Below the pieces are notes generated by a model that searched no databases, was not told the DNA's origin, and saw nothing but the letters and a program-made list of their open reading frames with translations. Shown piece by piece: positions 32,138 through 39,860 of a stretch of DNA of 41,061 bases. The stretch spans positions 1 to 41,061 of the forward strand of contig NZ_JBBIRC010000007.1 in assembly GCF_037442045.1 (NCBI RefSeq), in the 5' to 3' direction. Source of the stretch: Ferroplasma sp037442045. GTDB taxonomy: Archaea; Thermoplasmatota; Thermoplasmata; Thermoplasmatales; Thermoplasmataceae. Every line of letters starts with the position of its first letter. Positions within the stretch are counted from its first letter, which is position 1. The translations under genes and the position numbers were made by a program.

Positions 32138-32748
32138 TATTTTACTACTTCTCCAATGGCAATGTTTTTTCTTATTTTCTTAACGAGAATTTTTACATGT
32201 TCTCCTCTCTTTGTTCCAGGAATATATATTGTATAATCTCCAAAAAATGCATGCCCCTCGCCTGACCTGCCCAACTCATTTATGACAACATCATAAGTCT
32301 TGCCCTCAGTCAGCTCATCTTCATTTTCTTTAATTTCCCTTGAGGCCTTTATAGGATGTTCTGCACCGCATGCCTTGCACACAAGAAGGTATGTACGTCC
32401 TACTTTTTCAATTGTTGTGTCTGGCGATGAGCACTCATAGCAGAGTACATATGTAGCCATATATGCATTGATCTTATCCTTTATTTCTTCTTCTTTAAGT
32501 TTTCTGTTTATAATCAAGCGCCTACCTGAAATAGTGGCTCCAATTCCAAATTCCTTTGTAAGATATTTAACAAGGTCTTCTGGATTTCTGTTAAGCATAT
32601 CTGTAATATCAATAAAATTCCGAATAATTGTTGCCTTTCCTTCGTAAATTATTTCCGGCTCTGGCACTTTTAATCTTTCTTCAGTTCTGTTTTTAGACGA
32701 TAGAACTCCAGACGCATCATCAAGCAATTTATTATAATCAAATTCCAT
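32137..32748 (-). CDS. Translation initiation factor aIF2 beta subunit fused to a TRAM domain
   Basis: Subunit of the aIF2 heterotrimer that brings initiator tRNA to the ribosome. The N-terminal and core domain resemble aIF2-beta (PEDLVKYLTKEFGIGATISGRRLIIN), followed by a zinc ribbon (CYECSSPDTTIEK, then CKACGAEHPIKA). Unlike most archaea, a TRAM domain follows in the C-terminal about 58 residues (GKTYDVVINELGRSGEGHAFFGDY, IPGTKRGEHVKILVKKI). The same fusion is known in Thermoplasma. TRAM adds RNA binding. The ATG at 32748 has a TATA-like TATTAATTAAC 26 bases upstream, hence leaderless. It overlaps the PIN gene by one base. Confidence 0.94.
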   Translation of the reverse strand: MEFDYNKLLDDASGVLSSKNRTEERLKVPEPEIIYEGKATIIRNFIDITDMLNRNPEDLVKYLTKEFGIGATISGRRLIINRKLKEEEIKDKINAYMATYVLCYECSSPDTTIEKVGRTYLLVCKACGAEHPIKASREIKENEDELTEGKTYDVVINELGRSGEGHAFFGDYTIYIPGTKRGEHVKILVKKIRKNIAIGEVVK

Positions 32749-32763
32749 GTTATAGGATTCCAA

Positions 32764-32989
32764 ACTTGTTAATTAATATTGTTTTATTATTATTTATTAA
32801 AATTAAATGTACATAATAAAAATATGAAATTTATTAAGAATTTCAAATAATAAAAAATTCTATAAAAGCCGTGTTTTAATATAAAATAAATTATGTACAT
32901 TATTTGATTTATAATATTAAAACGTACAAATTGTATAAAATGTATGTACAATACATAAATTTAAATACTTCTATCTGTTAACTTTAATA
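32764..32989. promoter_or_regulatory. AT-rich region with GTAC-centred palindromes before the RHH gene
   Basis: About 225 bases, extremely AT-rich. It carries several copies of a palindromic ATGTACAT-type element: 32807-32814, 32893-32900 (extended near-palindrome AAATTATGTACATTATTT) and ATGTATGTACAATACAT at 32940-32956. A further GTAC with flanks lies at 32923-32929. The last copy directly precedes the TATA-like AAATTTAAATAC at about 32956-32967. Spacing and symmetry fit operator sites for the ribbon-helix-helix protein encoded next, possibly with the divergent aIF2-beta promoter also in reach. Confidence 0.55.
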
Positions 32990-33367
32990 ATGAATGAAAA
33001 GAACGGGAAACTTACAATACGCATTTCCGATGATGAACTTGATGAAATAGATTCTTTTCTTTCATCCAATAACACTTATGCCAGCAGATCTGAATTTATC
33101 AGAATGGCCGTACTGGAATATATTTCTATTAAGAGAGTGGGCATAATAACTAAAAACAATAGCATACATCCAGATCCATTAATAGAAAAGGCGATCAGTA
33201 AAATGGTTGCAGCTGGATATTATAAAAGCATTGACAGTGCATATGAAGATATTATAAAAGAGGCATGGAATCATAATATAGTTTCAGAAATGTTGAAAAG
33301 TGAAGATAGTGAGTATAGCAAAATAGAAAAAATACTGGGAGGAGAAAAAGAATATGATAAACTATGA
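32990..33367 (+). CDS. Ribbon-helix-helix (CopG-like) DNA-binding protein
   Basis: A 125-residue regulator with an N-terminal ribbon-helix-helix: GKLTIRISDDELDEIDSFL, then ASRSEFIRMAVLEYI. A second similar unit may exist in the middle, DPLIEKAISKMVAAGYYKSIDSAYEDIIKEA, where GxYxSxDxA resembles the ParD-type pattern. The C-terminal part is acidic and helical. RHH proteins dimerise and bind short palindromes in the major groove; candidate GTAC palindromes precede this gene, which suggests autoregulation. The downstream 163-residue gene overlaps by 14 bases with its ATG inside the last codons, so it is coupled. Start and stop are well supported by a TATA-like element about 27 bases before the ATG. 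Confidence 0.85.
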   Translation: MNEKNGKLTIRISDDELDEIDSFLSSNNTYASRSEFIRMAVLEYISIKRVGIITKNNSIHPDPLIEKAISKMVAAGYYKSIDSAYEDIIKEAWNHNIVSEMLKSEDSEYSKIEKILGGEKEYDKL

Positions 33368-33845
33368 TGAACTTGAAGGAATGATGGCCAATGTGGATTT
33401 TAAGTATTTTACATTCATATCCGACAATCGTGAAATATTTAAAGGTTTAAGCAGCAAGATGAAGGAAACAAGTAACTTTTTTGCAATGCAAAAGCTTGTA
33501 AATAAAATATCTGTTGATGAATATACAAACAGATCTTTGCAGAAAGTTGAACAGGATGGAAACGTTGTAATAGAAAGAGAAATTGAAACGCCAAAATACA
33601 AATTTATTAGAAACGGCATATTTAATTCAATAGATCAGGCCATGCCGCTTCTGACTGATGGCTCCATCATATCAGTGCTGATTGATTCATCAAATACATT
33701 CTCGTCTTTATGCAATGACCTTTCTTCCAAAGGAATTCTTTTCCTGCATGTAAAATACAGCAATGGAAAATTTCATATTAATGGTAGAGACTTCATTTCA
33801 TTCAGTAAGTTTAGAAAATTCCTTATGGAAAATTATTATCCTTAA
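33354..33845 (+). CDS. Unknown protein, overlapping partner of the RHH regulator
   Basis: A 163-residue soluble protein with no known family. The stretch YKFIRNGIFNSIDQAMPLLTDG resembles the GYYKSIDSAYEDI stretch in the RHH protein next to it, so it may hold a related helix pair. The last third is strand-rich (SIISVLIDSSNTF, then KGILFLHVKYSNGKFHINGRDF). The ATG lies 14 bases inside the RHH gene, with GGAGG at about 33339-33343 as ribosome binding site (somewhat far, about 10 bases). It overlaps the convergent ABC ATPase gene by 23 bases. An antitoxin-toxin arrangement is one option, but no nuclease or kinase motif is visible. A co-regulator role is another. Confidence 0.72.
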   Translation: MINYDELEGMMANVDFKYFTFISDNREIFKGLSSKMKETSNFFAMQKLVNKISVDEYTNRSLQKVEQDGNVVIEREIETPKYKFIRNGIFNSIDQAMPLLTDGSIISVLIDSSNTFSSLCNDLSSKGILFLHVKYSNGKFHINGRDFISFSKFRKFLMENYYP

Positions 33846-34722
33846 TTTTCCCATTAATAACTGATACATATATTTCCTCCAGATTATCAAATTTCTCAAC
33901 ATAATCTATTTTAAGCCCACTTTTTATTAAGCCACTGATTATATCACTGTTGCTTATTGCTGGCTCTTTTTCTATTATAATTGTATTTCCATCCCTGGAA
34001 TAATTTTTTATACCTTCTCCTGTAATCTCCATATTATTTTCTGCTGTAATTTTTATAAGGCTCTTCTCTGGATATACAACAGAATCATATTCTATTTTCC
34101 CACTGTTTATTATTATTGTCCTATCGCACAATTCGCGTGCTTCCGAAATAAGATGTGTGCTGAGTAGCACAAGATGGTCTCTTGATAGCCCTTTTATAAT
34201 ATTCCTTATATCGACCATTCCCTTCGGGTCAAGCCCAAAAGTTGGTTCATCAAGAATTATTATTTCTGGGTTTCCAAGCATTGCAACTGAAAGCGCAAGT
34301 CTTTGCTTCATGCCGCGGGAATAGTCACCGGTTTTCCTTTCCATAAATTTATTTAATTCTGTTAATTCACCGAGGCGCTTTATATCATCCCTGAAGTCAT
34401 TCCTGCTCATCCCCTTGATTTTTGAGGTGAATTCCATTATCTCATATCCTGTCAGATAACTGTAAAATTCCGGCTGTTCAATAAGTGCACCAACAGATGC
34501 CAGTGCCTTCTCCGGATATATAGCAACGTTTACACCATTGAGTTCTACTTTCCCTTTTGAAGGCTTTATTATGTTGGTAGCAAGTTTTAGTATTGTGGTT
34601 TTGCCTGCACCGTTTGGGCCAAGCAAGCCAGTGCATCCATGCCCTTCTATTTTGAGGTTGATTGAATTAAGTGCTCGAATTTTCCCATAATTTTTTGTTA
34701 ATTCTTCCATATTTATTTCCAT
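33823..34722 (-). CDS. ABC transporter ATP-binding protein
   Basis: A 299-residue ATPase of an export-type ABC system. Walker A is LLGPNGAGKTTILKL, the Q-loop follows in ALIEQPEFYS, the signature is GDYSRGMKQRLALS, Walker B is PEIIILDEPTFGLDP, and the switch His is in LLSTHLISEA. The C-terminal about 80 residues form an extra domain typical of this subfamily (YDSVVYPEKSLIKITAENN and on). It is third in an operon with the permease (overlap of one base) and the anchored ectodomain protein. The 3' end overlaps the RHH partner gene. Substrate unknown, but ABC-2 permeases often move lipids, peptides or drugs. Confidence 0.95.
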   Translation of the reverse strand: MEINMEELTKNYGKIRALNSINLKIEGHGCTGLLGPNGAGKTTILKLATNIIKPSKGKVELNGVNVAIYPEKALASVGALIEQPEFYSYLTGYEIMEFTSKIKGMSRNDFRDDIKRLGELTELNKFMERKTGDYSRGMKQRLALSVAMLGNPEIIILDEPTFGLDPKGMVDIRNIIKGLSRDHLVLLSTHLISEARELCDRTIIINSGKIEYDSVVYPEKSLIKITAENNMEITGEGIKNYSRDGNTIIIEKEPAISNSDIISGLIKSGLKIDYVEKFDNLEEIYVSVINGKIKDNNFP

Positions 34723-35543
34723 TATGAAACCTCCTTCTTCTCGAATAAAAGCATACCTACTACCAGTGCTACAACACCGTATATTATCATAATAAGTGCA
34801 GAAAGCATTATATCAGAAAATGGGGCTGGATTTATATCTATATGGCTTACAAAGGCATTTCCAGGATTTATATTAATATAAACTCTTTCAATTATGCTAG
34901 CAGCATCATTCAGGAAATATACTGGTGTATATTTGTATAACAGTTCTATTATAAATGAACCTGCTTCAAAAAATATGTAATATATAACAAAAACAGTGAT
35001 ATACGCATACGTATTTTTATTGAAAATTGCGCTTATGAGGAAAGTTACTGCCATTATGCTAAATATAAATAGTAAAATCATTACAAAAGATTCCAGAAAA
35101 TAAGTTACAGGAATTTGATGAAGCAGCAAAGATAAAGTGAACACCTCAAATATAAGATATATGCCTATAATAAATAGTGTAACGGTAAATGCAGCAAAAT
35201 ATTTTCCAAAAAATAATTTATATCTGTTTATTGGTAGTGGAAATATATAATATGCAGTTTTGTTTTCTATTTCACTGGATATTGCTGGTGAGCCAAAGAA
35301 CACGGAAGCGAATACCGGCACATAGAGAAGTACGAGAGTCCACAGGTAATAAAATAGTTCTACTTTTAAAGATACCGGAAATACAGTACTGCCCAAAAAT
35401 TTAGGCAGGTCATTTACGTACTTAAAGGAGAAATAAGACATCATGGACCCAATTAAAATTATAAGGAAAAGCATAAGAAAAAAACTTCTTGACCTGTAAT
35501 AATTCTTAACATACTGTATATAAATGGTTAATGACTTTATCAT
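34722..35543 (-). CDS. ABC-2-type transporter permease
   Basis: A 273-residue membrane permease with six predicted helices, including SFFLMLFLIILIGSMMSYF, FYYLWTLVLLYVPVFASVFFGS, FAAFTVTLFIIGIYLIF, SFVMILLFIFSIMAVTFLISAIF, ITVFVIYYIFFEAGSFIIEL and MLSALIMIIYGVVALVVGML near the C terminus. The short motif SAISSEIENKTAYYIFPLPINRYKLFFGKY is the usual ABC-2 family signature and I read it here as PAISSEIENKTAYYIF. Stop and ATPase start share one base, and the ectodomain protein gene ends one base upstream. So all three are one transcript and likely form one complex. Confidence 0.92.
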   Translation of the reverse strand: MIKSLTIYIQYVKNYYRSRSFFLMLFLIILIGSMMSYFSFKYVNDLPKFLGSTVFPVSLKVELFYYLWTLVLLYVPVFASVFFGSPAISSEIENKTAYYIFPLPINRYKLFFGKYFAAFTVTLFIIGIYLIFEVFTLSLLLHQIPVTYFLESFVMILLFIFSIMAVTFLISAIFNKNTYAYITVFVIYYIFFEAGSFIIELLYKYTPVYFLNDAASIIERVYININPGNAFVSHIDINPAPFSDIMLSALIMIIYGVVALVVGMLLFEKKEVS

Positions 35544-35544
35544 A

Positions 35545-36402
35545 TTAATCTAATGAAACTCCCTTATTTAATGTTTTAAGTAATGCTGACAAACTTGTAT
35601 AGCCCTTATCAATGTTTAAATGGATCATGCCATTAGAAGCTGATAAAGTACCATTTCCTATTATGTTATTCACATTTGGGTTTGAAATAAGCCCTGAAAT
35701 CAATATTTCATCCACTTTAAGGTCATCTTTACTTGCAGGCATTATATTTATGTATGATTTATTTGCTGTTGAATCTATGGTAATGTAGCTTATTGTGGGA
35801 ATAGTATTATTAACTCTGTAATATGCTGAAACATTATAACTCTGGTTTAGGTAGCCTTGAAGCTGGACAGCATCCTGTGAGCTCAGGCGATCTTTAATTG
35901 ATTCATTTATTGCATTTTGCTCTCCCATTACGACATAATTGCCTGATGTTTCATATGCAAATATGTTTACAGTAGTATTCAGGTTTTTGCCGGTATAGTT
36001 GGCAAGTTTTACCAGCAATCCAGAAATATTAACATTCTGAAGTTCGTAAACAGTAACACCGTCATATGTACTTGTTTTTACATTTGATCCGGAAAACGGA
36101 TTTCCATTATTGCTGGATGTAATGGCCGCGCTATTTGAGGAGGTAAAATTAGAATCGAGAATAGATGTGGATGAAGTATTCGCAACCACTCCAAAGCTGC
36201 CGCCATCAAGGTATACAAAATATTCGCTTCCATTATTATGAACCGCAGAAATCATGGTAGAATTTCCAGGTATATAATCAAAAGGCTGAGATGATGTTGA
36301 TATATTTGATTCTAAATAATATTCATATGCAAAATATGCTGAAGGTGCTATTATTGCAGCCGCAATTATGATTACAATAATTTTTGTAGTTTGAGGTTTC
36401 AC
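35545..36402 (-). CDS. Membrane-anchored extracellular protein, first gene of the ABC operon
   Basis: A 285-residue protein with an N-terminal membrane anchor (IIVIIIAAAIIAPSAYFAY at about 8-26) and an outside domain of about 250 residues rich in Ser, Thr, Asn and Gly with many N-x-S/T sites (NGS, NTSS, NLNTT, NVS, NDAVQ-type). Thermoplasmatales proteins of the outer face are often glycosylated at such sites. No lipobox Cys follows the anchor. The start codon is GTG at 36402. The next genes encode an ABC-2 permease and ATPase. It may be a substrate-binding or accessory protein of that exporter. Its fold was not recognised. Confidence 0.8.
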   Translation of the reverse strand: MKPQTTKIIVIIIAAAIIAPSAYFAYEYYLESNISTSSQPFDYIPGNSTMISAVHNNGSEYFVYLDGGSFGVVANTSSTSILDSNFTSSNSAAITSSNNGNPFSGSNVKTSTYDGVTVYELQNVNISGLLVKLANYTGKNLNTTVNIFAYETSGNYVVMGEQNAINESIKDRLSSQDAVQLQGYLNQSYNVSAYYRVNNTIPTISYITIDSTANKSYINIMPASKDDLKVDEILISGLISNPNVNNIIGNGTLSASNGMIHLNIDKGYTSLSALLKTLNKGVSLD

Positions 36403-36611
36403 ATATACACATATAAATCTAATTGAAAAACCTTTTGAAATTAATAAACATTAATATATTAATCATTTTGAATTAATTAACATTGTTTGTATTATTTTTA
36501 AGTATATTTGAAGAAGGGCTACAACATTTAAAATTCGTTCTGAATACATTCTTGCATAATTGCAAGTTTACAGTATTTCAAAATTGGTGCGCTTATAATG
36601 CGATTAAATGA

Positions 36612-36623
36612 ATATATTAAATA
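36612..36623 (+). promoter_or_regulatory. TATA box of tRNA-Glu
   Basis: ATATATTAAATA lies about 24-35 bases before the tRNA 5' end, the expected place for an archaeal tRNA promoter. Confidence 0.5.
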
Positions 36624-36646
36624 GAAAAAAGTAATAATGATAGCGA

Positions 36647-36721
36647 GCTCCGGTAGTGTAGCCAGGCCAAGCATTAGGGACTCTCAATCCCCCGACTCGG
36701 GTCCAAATCCCGGCCGGAGCA
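36647..36721 (+). tRNA. tRNA-Glu (anticodon CTC)
   Basis: A 75-base cloverleaf. The acceptor stem GCTCCGG pairs with CCGGAGC, followed by an A discriminator. The anticodon stem-loop AGGGA-CTCTCAA-TCCCC gives anticodon CTC, read as GAG for glutamate. The outer pair of that stem is A-C, so one pair is lost. The T loop reads TCCAAAT, with C where almost all tRNAs have U (pseudouridine 55). CCA is not encoded and no intron is seen. The acceptor identity and overall form match archaeal tRNA-Glu, so it is probably functional despite these variants. Confidence 0.95.
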
Positions 36722-36786
36722 ACCCGTATTTTGTTTTAATATATTGAAATCGCAATTATTATATTCTTTTTATACATAAATATGGT

Positions 36787-37596
36787 ATGTTTGAATCTTC
36801 CCGTTCTTACTTTCTAAAAATGAACCACATAATCGTCCCGATGTTCAGGGGCACCAATTCCAGCAAAATTCTAAAACTTTCCTATGATATAGCCAGAAAT
36901 TTCAATTCCGAAATAACCGCAATAACAATTCGGGAGAGATCATCCATTGGGAATAATTCTGCAAGGCTCAGCCTCGTAACCGATGCTTATAATGAAGGAA
37001 AAAAGGCTGGAATTAAAGTGATCCCCAAGATACAAACATTCGATAATGCAAGGGATGGAATAATTACTGAAACAACAGGGCATAACTATGATATTATTTT
37101 CATTTCAACAAGAAAAAGGTCAATGCTCTCCAGTTCCATTTTTGGAAATATCGGAGATTATATACTGAAGAATTCTACAATACCGGCCGCAATACTGAGT
37201 TCAGGTGACCGGGAATACCCATATGCAAATATTTTATTGCCCATATCGGAATCCATAAACACGCGGGCGGCAGTTTATTTTGCAATACAGCTGGCCAAAT
37301 TAAATAAATCACACATAACTTTGCTTGATTTAAGAAAATATGATAGGGGCACAGTTCATCAGTTTAAGACTCTTATAGACAATCCAGCAGCTCTTTCTGA
37401 TAGCATGATTGATATTAGAATTATAAGAGCCGGCGGTTTAACAGGAATTAAAGAAGAAGTAGGAAGCTATATAAAATCGGATAATCCAGATTGCATAATA
37501 GTTGGAACGAAAAAAACAAATAACTACAGAATGACATCTGACATCAAATTTATAATTAAGGAGCCAGATATTGATACTATACTGGTAAAAAAATAA
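36787..37596 (+). CDS. Universal stress protein-like, two tandem Usp domains
   Basis: A 269-residue cytoplasmic protein. The first domain begins at about residue 12 with MNHIIVPMFRGTNSSKILKLSYDIARNF, then YDIIFISTRKRSM and GDYILKNSTIPAAIL, the last resembling the strand-helix end of a Usp fold. The second domain starts near residue 146 with YANILLPISESINTRAAVYFAIQLAK and ends with DCIIVGTKK and DIDTILVKK. The usual G-x2-G-x9-G-S/T ATP motif is degenerate in both, so nucleotide binding is uncertain. The ATG at 36787 or a Met 11 codons later could be the start. Usp proteins aid stress survival by unclear means. Confidence 0.8.
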   Translation: MFESSRSYFLKMNHIIVPMFRGTNSSKILKLSYDIARNFNSEITAITIRERSSIGNNSARLSLVTDAYNEGKKAGIKVIPKIQTFDNARDGIITETTGHNYDIIFISTRKRSMLSSSIFGNIGDYILKNSTIPAAILSSGDREYPYANILLPISESINTRAAVYFAIQLAKLNKSHITLLDLRKYDRGTVHQFKTLIDNPAALSDSMIDIRIIRAGGLTGIKEEVGSYIKSDNPDCIIVGTKKTNNYRMTSDIKFIIKEPDIDTILVKK

Positions 37597-37633
37597 CAAA
37601 AAAATGTTTTATACGTAATGGCAATTATTCAAA

Positions 37634-38290
37634 ATGCTTTATGAAAATGAAAGAAATATTGTTTTAAATGCATGCCGGGAAATGGTAAAAAGCAATTTAA
37701 CAGTGGGTTCCTGGGGAAATATTAGCATGAGAACTTCAGATGGCAATGTGGTAATAACACCAAGCGGCACAAATTATTCTAAAAGTACTGCAGAGGATAT
37801 GGTAGTAACAGATTTAAATGGAAAAATAATTGATGGAGACCTTAAGCCATCAAGCGAGCGGCTGATGCATTATGAAATATATAGGAACAGGAAGGATGTT
37901 ATGGCAATAGTGCACACGCATTCAATATACTCTTCTGTACTTTCTGTAACAGATGATAGAATTCCACCAGTAACCGAGGACACTGCAATGCTGCTTGGCA
38001 ATGGAGTTAACGTTTCTAAATATGCACTTACCGGTACATTAGAACTGGCGAAATATGTTGTTGAGGGATTATCTTCCAATAATGCTACAATAATGAAAAA
38101 TCATGGTGCTGTCTCGGTAGGAAAAGACATGGAAAGAGCAATAGTAGCATCGCAGGTTTTAGAAAAATCAGCAAAGATATTCATCACTGCGAAACTTCTG
38201 GGAACTGTTAATGTGCTTCCAGATCAGGATGTAACAGAACTTATGAAAATGTCGGATAATTACCTGAACCAGTGGAAGAACTGGAAATAA
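37634..38290 (+). CDS. Class II aldolase (fuculose-/ribulose-phosphate aldolase family)
   Basis: A 218-residue zinc-dependent aldolase or epimerase of the FucA/AraD superfamily. The start ARE-type segment NACREMVKSNLTVGSWGNISMR and ITPSGTNY match; LKPSSERLMHYEIYRNR has the catalytic Glu, VHTHSIYSSVLS gives two zinc His residues and IMKNHGAVSVGKD the third. Members cleave fuculose 1-phosphate, rhamnulose 1-phosphate or methylthioribulose phosphate; sequence alone does not decide. A TATA-like TTTTATACG lies about 25 bases before the ATG. It converges with elp3 with no gap (stop at 38290, next gene end at 38291). A role in sugar salvage or in the archaeal ribulose-phosphate turnover is inferred. 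Confidence 0.9.
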   Translation: MLYENERNIVLNACREMVKSNLTVGSWGNISMRTSDGNVVITPSGTNYSKSTAEDMVVTDLNGKIIDGDLKPSSERLMHYEIYRNRKDVMAIVHTHSIYSSVLSVTDDRIPPVTEDTAMLLGNGVNVSKYALTGTLELAKYVVEGLSSNNATIMKNHGAVSVGKDMERAIVASQVLEKSAKIFITAKLLGTVNVLPDQDVTELMKMSDNYLNQWKNWK

Positions 38291-39838
38291 TTAAAATAAT
38301 TCCTTTGCCATGTACGGTCCAAGCCTTTCATAACCGTATTTTCTAAAATAATTTCTAACACCTATTCCGGAAATAATTATAATGCGTTTTTTATCATATT
38401 CTTCTTTAGATATGCGTTCAGCCTCATCCAGAAGTTTTTTACCAAATCCATGATGCTGCCAGTTTTCACTTGATTCCGAACCTATCGGCACGATATTTCC
38501 CATAACTTTTATTTCCCGAATGACAGATGAAAATAAAACTTCCTTTCTGTGTGCATTATCAGATGGCATTCTTAATCTTAAATAGCCTATAATATCATTT
38601 TTTGAGTTCTCAAAGGAAAGGAATATTTCATCACCGCCTGCTGCCCTGTAATTTCTCCTTACAAGTTTATAGTCCTCCGAGAACGAATCCTTAACTATTC
38701 CTACTTCTCTGGTTCTGATTTCCATGGTTTTTATATTCATATTTTTCATTTCCATGTCTACAAGGTTATGCAAATCACTTCTTTTTACTCCAGCCTCAAT
38801 AAAATTTACAGGTATATCTCTCTGCATCCTCATGACCCTGACCCATGGAGGCATGTTTTTCATGAAATATGTTACCATCCTGACAACTTTTTCAGTATCA
38901 TATGGAACATATTGCCCTTTTTTCCAGTAAGTGTAAAGAGCAGTATTTTTGACAACAAGGGTTGGATATATTTTTAGCATGTCGGGCTTAAAATTATCAT
39001 CAGACATTGCAATATCAAAACTTTTAATATCCTCTTTATAAGAAGAACCATACATACCCGGCATTAAATGATAAAGTATTTTTAATCCCGCATCCCTTGC
39101 CATTTGTGTTGACCTTATGATTTCCTCAATTCCGTGCCCTCTTCTGTTAATGCGAAGTATCTGATCATTAAGCACCTGAATGCCAAGTTCTACCTTTGTA
39201 GTTCCATAATGCAAAGCCTCATCGATTTCATTTTCGTTAAACCAGTCCGGCTTTGTTTCTATGGTCATACCCACACAGCGCCTCTGTTCGAATTCATTTT
39301 CCAGAATGGCTTCGTCAAGTGATTTTGATATTATTTTATTCATTCCATCAATGCAGCCCTTGACAAATTCTTCCTGATATGTCTTTGTTCTTGCAGTAAA
39401 TGTGCCTCCCATAATAATAAGGTCTACTTTGCTTGTGTCGTGGCCTATAGTTTCAAGCTGCTTTAATCTGTTAAATACAATATTGTAAGAATCGTAATAA
39501 TTGTTTTTACCTCTAAGTGCAGATGGCTCATAGCCTGTATATGACTGTGGAGAATTACTGTCAACGCCACCTGGGCAGAATATGCATTTTCCATGCGGGC
39601 ATGCCTCAGGTGACGTCATTGCTGCAACAACAGCAACACCCGAAACAGTTCTTGTGGGTTTTTTCCTCAATAACTGAATGAACCTCCTGTTATTCCTATA
39701 ATTCAATATTTCAACATCACTGGGAACCACATCAAGGTAGAATTTTTTGGATAATAATAATTTCTCCTTCTGAAGCTGTTCCTTATCTTTTATTTTTCCG
39801 TTTATTATTTCAGAAGTTATTTCATCATAAAAGTCCAT
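38291..39838 (-). CDS. elp3: Elp3-type radical SAM / GNAT tRNA uridine-34 modification enzyme
   Basis: Adds a carboxymethyl group to wobble uridine of tRNAs; in archaea it works without the other Elongator subunits. The radical SAM cluster is in SPEACPHGKCIFCPGG (C-x4-C-x2-C). Nearby are the conserved stretches SYTGYEPSALR and IMGGTFTAR, and later KVELGIQVLNDQILRINRRGH. The C-terminal about 140 residues form the GNAT acetyltransferase (LRLRMPS and HHGFGKKLLDEAERISKEEY). At 515 residues it is of normal archaeal size. The start ATG at 39838 is followed upstream by an AT-rich promoter. It is a single gene. Confidence 0.96.
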   Translation of the reverse strand: MDFYDEITSEIINGKIKDKEQLQKEKLLLSKKFYLDVVPSDVEILNYRNNRRFIQLLRKKPTRTVSGVAVVAAMTSPEACPHGKCIFCPGGVDSNSPQSYTGYEPSALRGKNNYYDSYNIVFNRLKQLETIGHDTSKVDLIIMGGTFTARTKTYQEEFVKGCIDGMNKIISKSLDEAILENEFEQRRCVGMTIETKPDWFNENEIDEALHYGTTKVELGIQVLNDQILRINRRGHGIEEIIRSTQMARDAGLKILYHLMPGMYGSSYKEDIKSFDIAMSDDNFKPDMLKIYPTLVVKNTALYTYWKKGQYVPYDTEKVVRMVTYFMKNMPPWVRVMRMQRDIPVNFIEAGVKRSDLHNLVDMEMKNMNIKTMEIRTREVGIVKDSFSEDYKLVRRNYRAAGGDEIFLSFENSKNDIIGYLRLRMPSDNAHRKEVLFSSVIREIKVMGNIVPIGSESSENWQHHGFGKKLLDEAERISKEEYDKKRIIIISGIGVRNYFRKYGYERLGPYMAKELF

Positions 39839-39860
39839 AATAAATGATAATTGTGTATGG

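Noticed and set aside
32764..32989. The GTAC elements read as a CRISPR array
   Set aside because: The repeated element is only about 8 bases and palindromic, spacing is irregular and there are no cas genes; operators are a better explanation.
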